Source: an uncultured Candidatus Poseidoniales archaeon (GTDB lineage: Archaea; Thermoplasmatota; Poseidoniia; Poseidoniales; Thalassarchaeaceae). From it: 46,725 nucleotides of DNA. Positions 24,866 to 33,196 of this stretch are shown here, one piece after another. Location: NCBI GenBank assembly GCA_902573085.1, contig CACGHY010000001.1, positions 1-46,725 of the forward strand, read 5' to 3'. How positions within the stretch are numbered: position 1 is the stretch's first letter; each line of letters opens with the position of its first letter. The notes beneath the pieces were generated by a model, which was given only the letters and a program-made list of their open reading frames with translations, made no database searches and was not told where the DNA came from. Position numbers and translations under genes: made by a program.

Positions 24866-27073
24866 ATGGGCCGAAAGGAAGACAACATTAAGCGCGCAAC
24901 TGAGGTTATGCATAACCGTGAAAGAATTCGAAATCTAGCCATAGCTGCCCACATCGACCATGGGAAGACCACCCTTTCAGACAATCTAATCGCTGGAGCA
25001 GGGATGATGTCAGAAGAGCTTGCGGGAAAATCACGAGTATTGGACTTCGATGATCAGGAAAGCGCTCGAGGAATTACGATTAATGCTGCCAGTGCATCCA
25101 TGGTGCACGGTGTCGATGGCGAAGATTATCTCATCAATCTGATTGACACCCCAGGTCACGTAGATTTCGGAGGTGACGTCACAAGGGCAATGAGGGCTGT
25201 GGATGGATGCATCATACTTACCTGCGCTGTTGAGGGGGCTATGCCCCAAACAGAAACCGTGGTTCGACAGGCTCTGAAGGAGAAAGTTCGCCCAGTCCTA
25301 TTCATCAACAAGGTGGACAGACTAATCAACGAACTACAGGTAACCCCTGAGGATATGATGGCTAGATTCCAACAGCAGATAATCAAGGTCAACGATCTGA
25401 TTAGGACGTTTGCCCCCGAACAGCACAAGTCCGATTGGCAAGTCGACGTCGCCAAGGGAACGGTTGCTTTCGGATCTGCATACCACAACTGGGGTATAAC
25501 TGTCCCATTTATGCAAAAGACCGGAGTTAACTTTCCTGAGATTTTTGAATACTGCAACAACGAGCAACAGAAGGAACTAGCGAAGAAGGCACCCGTCCAC
25601 GAAGTTTTACTCGATATGGCGGTAGAAAAACTCCCATCCCCTTTGGTTGCTCAGGAATATAGAATACCTAACATCTGGCAAGGAGATCTTGAATCAGAAG
25701 TGGGCAAGACCATGGTCAATTGCGATGCAGATGGACCGTTATCCCTCATGATAACTAAGATTTGGATGGACCCACATGCAGGCGAGGTAGCAGTCGGGAG
25801 AGTTTATTCTGGGACAATAAAGCAAGGGGAGACAGTTTGGGCAAGTGGGGCCGGCAAAGCTGAGCGCGTCCAGCAGGTTAGTATGATGGTAGGTGGAGAT
25901 AGGATCCAAGTTCCAGGAGTTTCAGCAGGGAACATTGCTGCACTGACCGGGGTTAGGAGCGCTGCAGCCGGTGTCACAATTACGAGGGATAAGGACGAGA
26001 CTCCATTCGAGGCAATCAGGCACTACTCTGAACCAGTTGTTACAGTGGCTATTGAACCAAAATCAATGAAGGACCTGCCCAAATTCATCGGAGCCCTTCG
26101 CAGTTTGGCCAAATCAGACGCATCCCTGTCTGTAGAAACGAACCACGAGACTGGAGAGGCACTACTATCTGGGATGGGGGAACTTCATCTTGAGATCACT
26201 ATTTATAGATTAGAAGAGGAACAGGGAATCAAGGTAAATCAGAGTAATCCAATAGTAGTTTACAGGGAATCAATAGGCGCGGAAAATAAGGGCAGGCCAT
26301 TCGAGGGCAAATCTCCCAACAGACACAACAGATTCTACGTCGAGGTAGAGCAGCTTCCAGAAAACGTCATCACCGCTTTGAGAGAGGGCGATTTAGGGGA
26401 CGGACCGGTTAGGAACAAAGATGCCAAGGAGGTTGGCAATAAATTTGGCGAACTTGGAATGGACAAGGATTTAATGAGGAAAATATACGCAATAAATGCG
26501 ACTACAGTCCTCGTTAATGATACAAAGGGGATTCAGAACCTTCATGAGACGAGGGAACTTATCATAGAGGCGTTCAACGATGTGTGCAAGAAAGGGCCAA
26601 TTGCCGACGAGCCACTGACAGGAGTCCTGGTTAGACTAGTAGACGCGAAGTTACACGAGGACGCTATACACAGGGGACCTGCTCAGACTATTCCGGCAGT
26701 TAGGAACGCAATAAAAGGGGCCTTATTGAGGGCCGATTCAGTACTCTTCGAACCAATTCAGAAAATTCGTATCGATGCTCCTTCTGAATGGGCCGGAGGA
26801 ATCACTAGGCAGCTTATAACCCGAAGAGGCGTGATTGAAGATATGCCCGTCGAAAACGATGTTACGACTGTGATAGGTAAAATGCCCGTCGCAGAATCAT
26901 TCGGATTCTCAAACGACATAAGGGCAGCAACACAGGGAAGAGCCGTTTGGAATACTGAAAATGCCGGTTATGATCAGGTCCCACCAGAGCTTTTCCACAA
27001 GATTGTCGGTGACATTAGACAAAGGAAGGGTCTGAAAGAAGAAATCCCAGGGGAGTCCCAATACACGGATTGA
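24866..27073 (+). CDS. fusA: Translation elongation factor aEF-2
   Basis: GTPase that drives ribosomal translocation. G1 is AHIDHGKTTLSD, G3 is DTPGHVDFGGDV and G4 is NKVDRL. Domain IV carries LHEDAIHRGPAQ, whose His602 is the residue modified to diphthamide in archaea and eukaryotes; the DPH6 ligase gene lies at 14704. The length of 735 residues is typical. It is preceded by a 92-base gap after rps7 with its own ribosome-binding site, so it may also have its own promoter. EF-1alpha and rps10, which often follow, are absent; the next gene converges with no gap. Confidence 0.97.
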   Translation: MGRKEDNIKRATEVMHNRERIRNLAIAAHIDHGKTTLSDNLIAGAGMMSEELAGKSRVLDFDDQESARGITINAASASMVHGVDGEDYLINLIDTPGHVDFGGDVTRAMRAVDGCIILTCAVEGAMPQTETVVRQALKEKVRPVLFINKVDRLINELQVTPEDMMARFQQQIIKVNDLIRTFAPEQHKSDWQVDVAKGTVAFGSAYHNWGITVPFMQKTGVNFPEIFEYCNNEQQKELAKKAPVHEVLLDMAVEKLPSPLVAQEYRIPNIWQGDLESEVGKTMVNCDADGPLSLMITKIWMDPHAGEVAVGRVYSGTIKQGETVWASGAGKAERVQQVSMMVGGDRIQVPGVSAGNIAALTGVRSAAAGVTITRDKDETPFEAIRHYSEPVVTVAIEPKSMKDLPKFIGALRSLAKSDASLSVETNHETGEALLSGMGELHLEITIYRLEEEQGIKVNQSNPIVVYRESIGAENKGRPFEGKSPNRHNRFYVEVEQLPENVITALREGDLGDGPVRNKDAKEVGNKFGELGMDKDLMRKIYAINATTVLVNDTKGIQNLHETRELIIEAFNDVCKKGPIADEPLTGVLVRLVDAKLHEDAIHRGPAQTIPAVRNAIKGALLRADSVLFEPIQKIRIDAPSEWAGGITRQLITRRGVIEDMPVENDVTTVIGKMPVAESFGFSNDIRAATQGRAVWNTENAGYDQVPPELFHKIVGDIRQRKGLKEEIPGESQYTD

Positions 27074-28801
27074 CTAGCTTATCCTTATCAATTGGAAGTC
27101 GGTTAACTCCCTCAATACCGATAGAGCAGGTGACTTCTCGACCTTGTTGAGACACTCATGTGCGAGTGAATGGTGGTGCATTGCTCTCCTCTTCGCATAG
27201 TCAATTGAACCGGAATCCTCTAATTCCGAAACAGCTCTAGACAAATCCTCTTCATTGCATTGTCCAGAGCCGAATACCGCGTTGAAGCTTGTAAGCTCTG
27301 AATCGCTTTGCAAAGCATGTATAGCAATTAGCGTCCTCTTCCCTTGGACGATGTCAGATCCAGCTGGTTTACCTAGTGTCTCTGTATCTCCCGTGACGTC
27401 AATCAAATCATCCATTAATTGGAAGCATAATCCCAGATTCAAGCCCCACTGCGCCATATTGGAAACTTCCTCATCACTAGCCCCTGCTAGGATTGCTCCA
27501 GTTCTGGCACAGGTCTCAAACATAGCACTTGTCTTTCCAGCAATCATCGCTATGTATTCATCTTCAGTTACCTTATCTCTGGCTTCGAATTCAATATCTT
27601 CTTGTTGCCCCTCCGCGACCTTCCTAACCATTTCGCCAATTGATCTTATCAGATGGCCTAGCAGTTTGTCAGGCACATCTTCTGACTCTGCTAGAATCTC
27701 GAACCCGACTGCTAGCATGGCGTCTCCAGCATTGATTGCAGTTGCATCGTCGTACTCCACGTGAACGGCATCCAAACCCCTCCTAATTGGGTCTTGATCG
27801 ATAATATCGTCGTGTATCAATGTAAAATTATGAATAATTTCTATCGATGCACCCAGCGTATAGTGGCCTTCGTTTGCCTTTCCCACCGCCTCTCCAACAA
27901 GCCTAGGCAGTATTGCTCTCAGCCTCTTGCCTCCTCCTTTGAATAAATGCGTCATTGCACCATAGAGGTTCTTCTGTTTCATCTTCGATAGACTGGACAT
28001 TATCTCATCCTCCACCTTATCCCTATGACCCGAAAGTGCGTCTAGTAGTGTTTGACCCGGATTTAGAGGACTACCATCCATATCTACTTCACCGCAATAA
28101 GTGATAACATCGTTTATTTGCCTTGTCATCGTTGTAAAATCACAATCGTTCGGAATTACATAGTGTTGCCAAATTAGTCTGAACCACGGAGCAATCACTT
28201 GATCGTGCCACTTTCCATTTCCGTCCATCATCTTATTGACTTCATCAGGTTTAGCCCATAGAACCTCTGAAATCTCATTGAGATTATGGTCCACAGTTGG
28301 ATCTGCACGAACCACCATGATGTGATCAATCTCCCTCTCTATCCAATCCTTGTTCCACCTGCAGGCGTATTCCATCCTTCCTATATGATGAAAAATCCAC
28401 CCATCGGTTTCATTTTGCGGGATTCCTAACTCCTGATGCAGCTTCCTTTTCGCAGCCGTAATAACTCCCTCTGGACCGTTTTTCTCTGATTCTATGTCAA
28501 GTGGATGACTGCAGCAACTATTAGCCCATACGCCTGGAAAAGTAATCTTCTCTGAGGCTCTCTTCTGAACAAGTAGCCTTCCTTCGGAATCGAATATCAA
28601 CACGCTGAAAGCTCTATGCCTAAAGCCCTCATTTCTGTGACAATCTAGTTTTGACTCTGAACCAATCACTCTGTCCTCTGGATCCACCAATAGGCACATC
28701 TCATCCATCATCTGTAACTGGGAGGCATCATGGTCATCCAGATTCACTTCTCCCGTGGACATATGTTTCAATGGGAAGGAGGCGCATATATGAAGACTCA
28801 A
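27074..28801 (-). CDS. Fusion of type I IPP isomerase and geranylgeranyl diphosphate synthase-type prenyltransferase
   Basis: Bifunctional isoprenoid enzyme of 575 residues. Residues about 30-215 are a type I (Nudix-fold) isopentenyl diphosphate isomerase, with the catalytic Cys in NSCCSHP (about 97) and Glu in the EYAC region (about 144). Residues about 245-575 are a trans-prenyltransferase: GGGKRLRAILPRL, first Asp-rich motif DDIID (331-335) with RR at 340-341, and second Asp-rich motif DDLID (464-468). A Phe sits five residues before the first motif, as in C20-type archaeal synthases, so GGPP is the likely product. The TTG at 28801 overlaps the IPK stop (TTGA); ATG 28762 is an alternative. 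The gene is coupled to the kinase that makes its substrate. Confidence 0.93.
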   Translation of the reverse strand: MSLHICASFPLKHMSTGEVNLDDHDASQLQMMDEMCLLVDPEDRVIGSESKLDCHRNEGFRHRAFSVLIFDSEGRLLVQKRASEKITFPGVWANSCCSHPLDIESEKNGPEGVITAAKRKLHQELGIPQNETDGWIFHHIGRMEYACRWNKDWIEREIDHIMVVRADPTVDHNLNEISEVLWAKPDEVNKMMDGNGKWHDQVIAPWFRLIWQHYVIPNDCDFTTMTRQINDVITYCGEVDMDGSPLNPGQTLLDALSGHRDKVEDEIMSSLSKMKQKNLYGAMTHLFKGGGKRLRAILPRLVGEAVGKANEGHYTLGASIEIIHNFTLIHDDIIDQDPIRRGLDAVHVEYDDATAINAGDAMLAVGFEILAESEDVPDKLLGHLIRSIGEMVRKVAEGQQEDIEFEARDKVTEDEYIAMIAGKTSAMFETCARTGAILAGASDEEVSNMAQWGLNLGLCFQLMDDLIDVTGDTETLGKPAGSDIVQGKRTLIAIHALQSDSELTSFNAVFGSGQCNEEDLSRAVSELEDSGSIDYAKRRAMHHHSLAHECLNKVEKSPALSVLRELTDFQLIRIS

Positions 28802-29592
28802 TAGGGAAGAATCTTGGTACCCCTAGTTTCCCCAGATCTCAATAGCTCTACAATTCTCTCAGGACGCCGTCCATCTAAAATCCATACCTCCTCAACATCT
28901 GATGCAATCTTCCTGGCCCTATCTATTTTCAGTCCGATTCCGCCTGTAACATCGATTTCTGAGTAATGAGGCCCTTCAATCTCGACCCTTGTCTCCAATC
29001 TATTAATCAACTTCGATCCTTCCTTATCGGGCGGGCCGCTCAAGACTCCCTCTGCATCTCCAATAAGGAAGATACAGTGTGATACCTCCAATTCTCTGGA
29101 AAGCCTCAACATCAAATCATCCCCAGAAAGTATTCCAAACTCCAATTCATCATTTGTATTCACAACATCTCCGAAGGTAATAGGGATGGGTTCCTCGACT
29201 TCTCTTTGAAAATTTATAATCTCACCTTGGAATTTTGATCCAGTACCAATCGCCCATTCAGATGGTGGTAGAGCTTCAGATTCCAATCCTGACTCTGCAA
29301 GCCTAGTAACAATCAACCTATTCAATTCCCTCATGTCTGAACGTATTTTTTTCACAATCATTCGCTGCTTTTCGGCAATCTTCTGGTCCAGTCCATCCGA
29401 TATTGACCATTCTTTTGCCAGTAAATGTCCGAAAGATCCTGCACCATGAACTATGATTATGGGCACTCCAATCTCAACGACTAGGGATATCGACTCGACA
29501 ACCCTTTGTACAGACTCAGAATCAAACTTCTTCATTGAACCCTTGTCTGTAATTAGGCCCCCGCCTAGTTTGATTACGACCCTAGATGCCAT
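28798..29592 (-). CDS. Isopentenyl phosphate kinase
   Basis: Amino-acid-kinase-fold enzyme that phosphorylates isopentenyl phosphate to IPP in the archaeal mevalonate pathways. The N-terminus MASRVVIKLGGGLITDKGS is characteristic, HGAGSFGHLLA carries the catalytic His region, and GILSGDDLMLRL and DVTGGIGLKI are conserved. The frame extends to a TTG at 29634, but the ATG at 29592 (264 aa) gives the usual start; an A/T-rich AAATATTAG about 35 bases upstream fits a TATA box. It is followed, with overlap, by the isomerase-prenyl synthase fusion. Confidence 0.92.
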   Translation of the reverse strand: MASRVVIKLGGGLITDKGSMKKFDSESVQRVVESISLVVEIGVPIIIVHGAGSFGHLLAKEWSISDGLDQKIAEKQRMIVKKIRSDMRELNRLIVTRLAESGLESEALPPSEWAIGTGSKFQGEIINFQREVEEPIPITFGDVVNTNDELEFGILSGDDLMLRLSRELEVSHCIFLIGDAEGVLSGPPDKEGSKLINRLETRVEIEGPHYSEIDVTGGIGLKIDRARKIASDVEEVWILDGRRPERIVELLRSGETRGTKILPY

Positions 29593-29658
29593 GACGATTG
29601 AAGTTGGGGGGGACTCGTATTCTAATATTTTCAACTTAATACATACAGTTTAACGCTG

Positions 29659-29997
29659 ATGCTCTGCCCAACAACCGTGGTCGACACTTCGGAACTTGAG
29701 AGGTTTCAGAGATGGCTTCAATCTGAATTAGCCAATGCATCTCTTCTAGACGACAAGGATGACAAAGGACGCAGGACCCTTCAAATCGAGCTCGCAATTT
29801 CCGAGGTGATGAGATACAGGGAGATTCTGAGTAGTCTAGATCAATCTCATGCTTCTCCATTTGTTGAGAGAGAGGAATCTGTACGCGTACAGAATAACTC
29901 TGAAGTGAAACCGGTTACCAAATCCGGAGAGTGTCACTCATGCGGCGCGGAGAAACTAAGCGATTTGCAATTCTGTCCGGTTTGTGGTGAGTTTTGA
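29659..29997 (+). CDS. Small zinc-ribbon protein, unknown
   Basis: A 112-residue protein with a helical, charged N-terminal 75 residues (possible short coiled coil) and a C-terminal zinc ribbon with CHSC at about 93-96 and CPVC at about 107-110. Such a ribbon at the end of a helical region is common in small archaeal proteins of unknown role. It is divergent from IPK, and its stop directly abuts the convergent kptA stop. Confidence 0.7.
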   Translation: MLCPTTVVDTSELERFQRWLQSELANASLLDDKDDKGRRTLQIELAISEVMRYREILSSLDQSHASPFVEREESVRVQNNSEVKPVTKSGECHSCGAEKLSDLQFCPVCGEF

Positions 29998-30687
29998 CTA
30001 CTCTTCTTCAAACCAGGTTTCTCTTAGTAAAGATAGCTCGGGATCGTCTTGGCCAACTATTGAAAGATACTCCCCTGCGACACTCTCGGATAGATAGACT
30101 GTAACTCCGGCATGCCAAATCGTTTCTCCAGAGGCAACCATCCTAGCTGTATCTACCTCAATTATCGATGGATCATTGTGATGAAACCTTCCTGCCTCAG
30201 CAGCATGCCTAATGGATGCAGAAAGGTGAACATGGGACCTGTCTCCCGGGCTTATCCCAATTTCAATTAGATTTTCTGCCTCACCTGGATCACATGGATA
30301 GTATAGGGAATCCGGAATATCACTGGATGGTAGGTCCAACTCTATCTCGACTGTATGGCCATAGGTAGCCCTCATCATATTACCTCTTACCTCATATCTC
30401 CCTTTTGGATCGGTCTCTGAGATAGCAACTATGTGATGGGGCCTCAGCCAGTGCTGTCTACGCCTGCCACCATCTTTGAATTTCCTTACAATGTCTCTGA
30501 CATCTATCCAACCATTTATGTCCATTTCCAGATCAAACTTTTCAGGGGCATGTCTGAGAACCAATGCTAACTTTCTTGCCATTCCGTCTCTTTCTCTGGT
30601 ACTCATTATGAACTTACCTTCCGAGTTACATGCCGGACATAGGTCGTCGTCCGAAAAGTATCCGTGTATTGGGCATTCCCTAATCAT
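29998..30687 (-). CDS. kptA: RNA 2'-phosphotransferase (Tpt1/KptA)
   Basis: Transfers an internal RNA 2'-phosphate to NAD+. Residues 1-25 form the archaeal zinc-binding extension (CPIHGYF...CPAC). The catalytic domain shows LALVLRHAPEKFDLEMD (with the LRH motif), GWIDVRDIV, YEVRGNMMRATYGHT, and SHVHLSASI with RH following. The length of 229 residues fits. The frame starts at a TTG (30693), but the ATG at 30687 gives MIRECPIHG and is preferred. Archaea lack fungal-type tRNA ligation, so the natural substrate is unclear. Confidence 0.92.
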   Translation of the reverse strand: MIRECPIHGYFSDDDLCPACNSEGKFIMSTRERDGMARKLALVLRHAPEKFDLEMDINGWIDVRDIVRKFKDGGRRRQHWLRPHHIVAISETDPKGRYEVRGNMMRATYGHTVEIELDLPSSDIPDSLYYPCDPGEAENLIEIGISPGDRSHVHLSASIRHAAEAGRFHHNDPSIIEVDTARMVASGETIWHAGVTVYLSESVAGEYLSIVGQDDPELSLLRETWFEEE

Positions 30688-30730
30688 GAACAACCCCCGT
30701 TGAGGTTATTCAAGAACCCCTCGGTCGTTC

Positions 30731-30742
30731 AAAATTATTTAC
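30731..30742 (+). promoter_or_regulatory. TATA-like box for the thiolase gene
   Basis: AAAATTATTTAC is centred about 45 bases upstream of the GTG at 30782, in the 94-base divergent gap between kptA and the thiolase. Only composition and spacing support it. Confidence 0.4.
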
Positions 30743-30781
30743 TCTGGGAATCGTTATGGGCTCGCCACATTACGGCTTATT

Positions 30782-31915
30782 GTGAGTTCAGTAATTGTTG
30801 ATTGGCGTCGAACCCCGTTCACTAGGTCCCATAGAGGTGAATTGTCCGAAGTAAGGCCTGATGAATTCGCTTCCCAGGTGCTAATTGAGCTGCTTAATTA
30901 TCAAAATATCACTCCAGACAAGATAGACGATGTCATAGTCGGATGTGCATATCCGGAAGGTGAGCAGGGATACAATATTGGACGCATTATTGCACTTATG
31001 TCAGGACTACCGAAGAAGACTCCAGGGGTAACAATAAACCGACTATGCGGATCTTCCATGCAGGCTATAATCTACGCATCGGCAAATATTTCTGCGGGCT
31101 GGGGAGAATGTTTTGTGTGCGGTGGAATAGAATCAATGTCGCGTGTAAAGAGAAGGGGCTTCAATTGGAGCCCACATCCAAAATTCGAAACTGATTTTCC
31201 CGAGGCCTATGTGAACATGGGCATCACTGCAGAGAATGTTGCAAACTTGTATGGGATATCCAGATTGGAACAGGAGGAATTCTCCCTCCTTTCCCATAAA
31301 AAGTCATCAAATGCCGAACAGACGGGTAAATTCACAGATGAGATAGTTCCCATAGTTAACAACGATTTTTTAATTTCTAAAGATGGGTGCATAAGGCCTA
31401 ATTCCTCTCTGGAATCGATGTCTCGTATAGCTCCAGCCTTCATTGACGGAGGGACAGTAACCGCCGCTACCTCTTCTCCATTAACCGATGGTGCCGTTTT
31501 TTCAATTATTTGCAGTGAAGATTTCGCCAGAAAAAATGAATTGAAACCATTGGCCAGAGTAGTTTCTGCTGCAACCACGGGGTGCCCGCCCGAACTAATG
31601 GGCTTAGGTCCCGTTTCTTCTACCAGACTCGCATTAGAGAGGGCAGGTTGGGACTCTAACGAAATCGATGTATTCGAATTAAATGAAGCCTTTTCCTCAC
31701 AGAGTATTGCTTGCATCAGGGAACTCGGATTAAATCCGGAAATCGTCAATATCGATGGAGGAGCTTTGTCCATAGGCCACCCATTGGGGGCTTCTGGAGC
31801 AAGGATTGCCTGTAAGGCTGCCAGCATATTATCTAGGGAAGGTGGTAAAAAAGCCCTTGCATCTATGTGTATTGGTGGTGGGATGGGAATCTCAATTGCA
31901 ATGGAGTCGCTGTAA
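30782..31915 (+). CDS. Thiolase-family acetyl-CoA acyltransferase
   Basis: Thiolase of 377 residues that makes or cleaves 3-ketoacyl-CoA. The acyl-accepting Cys is in NRLCGSSMQAI (about residue 89). The C-terminal catalytic elements are ELNEAFSSQS, GGALSIGHPLGASGARI and MCIGGGMG. It looks like the degradative/biosynthetic thiolase branch (AtoB/FadA), not the archaeal SCP2-like thiolase that pairs with a DUF35 protein. It stands alone, without HMG-CoA synthase or other beta-oxidation genes nearby, so fatty-acid breakdown versus acetoacetyl-CoA synthesis cannot be decided. It starts with GTG and reads into coaBC. Confidence 0.9.
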   Translation: MSSVIVDWRRTPFTRSHRGELSEVRPDEFASQVLIELLNYQNITPDKIDDVIVGCAYPEGEQGYNIGRIIALMSGLPKKTPGVTINRLCGSSMQAIIYASANISAGWGECFVCGGIESMSRVKRRGFNWSPHPKFETDFPEAYVNMGITAENVANLYGISRLEQEEFSLLSHKKSSNAEQTGKFTDEIVPIVNNDFLISKDGCIRPNSSLESMSRIAPAFIDGGTVTAATSSPLTDGAVFSIICSEDFARKNELKPLARVVSAATTGCPPELMGLGPVSSTRLALERAGWDSNEIDVFELNEAFSSQSIACIRELGLNPEIVNIDGGALSIGHPLGASGARIACKAASILSREGGKKALASMCIGGGMGISIAMESL

Positions 31916-31959
31916 CCACGCATCGACGACCTCATGAATGAACATCCAATAGGAAAGGT

Positions 31960-33153
31960 ATGAGCGAGGATACCGGAGTCTCAGTCATCGGGGACAGCCT
32001 GGAAGGGAAGAGGGTCATCTTGGCCGTTTCCGGCGGAATTGCCGCCACAGAGTCTGTCAAGCTCGCAAGAGAACTAAGGAGACATGGTGCAGAAGTCTTC
32101 CCAATGATGACTAAGTCAGCAGAGAAGGTAATCACTCCACTTGCTCTGTCATGGGGGTCTGGGATCGACGTAGTTACTGATTGGGATTCAGAAATGTCAC
32201 AACTCGGAGGATTCGATGGTTTGATTCTGGCCCCAGCAACCAGGAACACCATTGCTAAGTTCGTTCACGGCATCCTTGACTCTCCGATAATGATGGCAAT
32301 TTCCGCAGCATCTGGAAGCGGAATCCCAATTCTATTTGTGCCGTCTATGCATAACGATCTTTTCCAAGACAAGGTTACTGATGATCTATTATCTGATTCC
32401 GTTAATCGTGGAGTGCATATGATGATCGAAGATCCCCAAGAGGGTAAGAGGAAGCAGCCTGACCCCGTAGAGATAGTCGCGATGTTCTGCAATTTAGTAA
32501 ACCGAAGTATTGCGGGTAGGAAGAGAGTAGCAATTACACTCGGCGCAAATGCTGCTCCAATTGATTCGATAAGGAATATTGTGAACACATCTTCAGGAAA
32601 TACCGGTTGGTCAATTGCCGAGTACCTGCATCGAATGGGTCATGACGTAGTATGTATCTCTGGAATAACCAGTAGAAAACCAACATTTAGTTTGCCAGAT
32701 ATACGAATCGCCGAGTCGTCAGATTCAATGCTTGCAGAATCTATTCTCGTCGCTAACTCTGAAAAAAGGCCAGAATATTGGGTTCATGCAGCAGCTATTC
32801 TGGACTATTCCCCTGAACCCTTTTCTGGCAAATTCCCCAGTAAATCTGGAGAATGGGTGATCACACTAAAGCCAACGGTGAAGCATCTTAAGGAATTAAA
32901 GGAGCATACAATAGGAGCCAAAAGAATTGCATTCAAATTGGAGGTAAATGGCGTAGAGGAAAATCTAATTGACAAATCAATGGACTTGATATCCGAAAAC
33001 GAACTAATAGCAGTAGTGGCAAATATGCTAAACGATGTCCAAGGTGAAACCAACTCTAGGTGCAGAATTGTTTTTTCTGACGGTAAGATTTCGGAAATCA
33101 CTGACATAGATGATATGTGTTTAGAAATCGAGAGGATCATCTCGACTCATTGA
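31960..33153 (+). CDS. coaBC: CoaBC, bifunctional phosphopantothenoylcysteine synthetase/decarboxylase
   Basis: Two successive steps of coenzyme A synthesis. The N-terminal CoaC flavoprotein domain (about residues 15-185) has VSGGIAATESVKLAREL, ILAPATRNTIAKFVHGI and PSMHNDLF. The C-terminal CoaB domain (about 190-395) has ITLGANAAPIDSIRNIVN and HAAAILDYSP, with a lysine-rich KPTVKHLKEL. Odd point: the HIxL motif holding the CoaC catalytic histidine, expected just before the ILAPAT segment, reads EMSQL here, so the decarboxylase His seems to be lost or shifted. The length of 397 residues is normal. It sits between thiolase and proS on the same strand. Confidence 0.9.
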   Translation: MSEDTGVSVIGDSLEGKRVILAVSGGIAATESVKLARELRRHGAEVFPMMTKSAEKVITPLALSWGSGIDVVTDWDSEMSQLGGFDGLILAPATRNTIAKFVHGILDSPIMMAISAASGSGIPILFVPSMHNDLFQDKVTDDLLSDSVNRGVHMMIEDPQEGKRKQPDPVEIVAMFCNLVNRSIAGRKRVAITLGANAAPIDSIRNIVNTSSGNTGWSIAEYLHRMGHDVVCISGITSRKPTFSLPDIRIAESSDSMLAESILVANSEKRPEYWVHAAAILDYSPEPFSGKFPSKSGEWVITLKPTVKHLKELKEHTIGAKRIAFKLEVNGVEENLIDKSMDLISENELIAVVANMLNDVQGETNSRCRIVFSDGKISEITDIDDMCLEIERIISTH

Positions 33154-33196
33154 CGTAACTTAAATCGAATAATTCAAGCCAACAAGCTAGGAGCGC

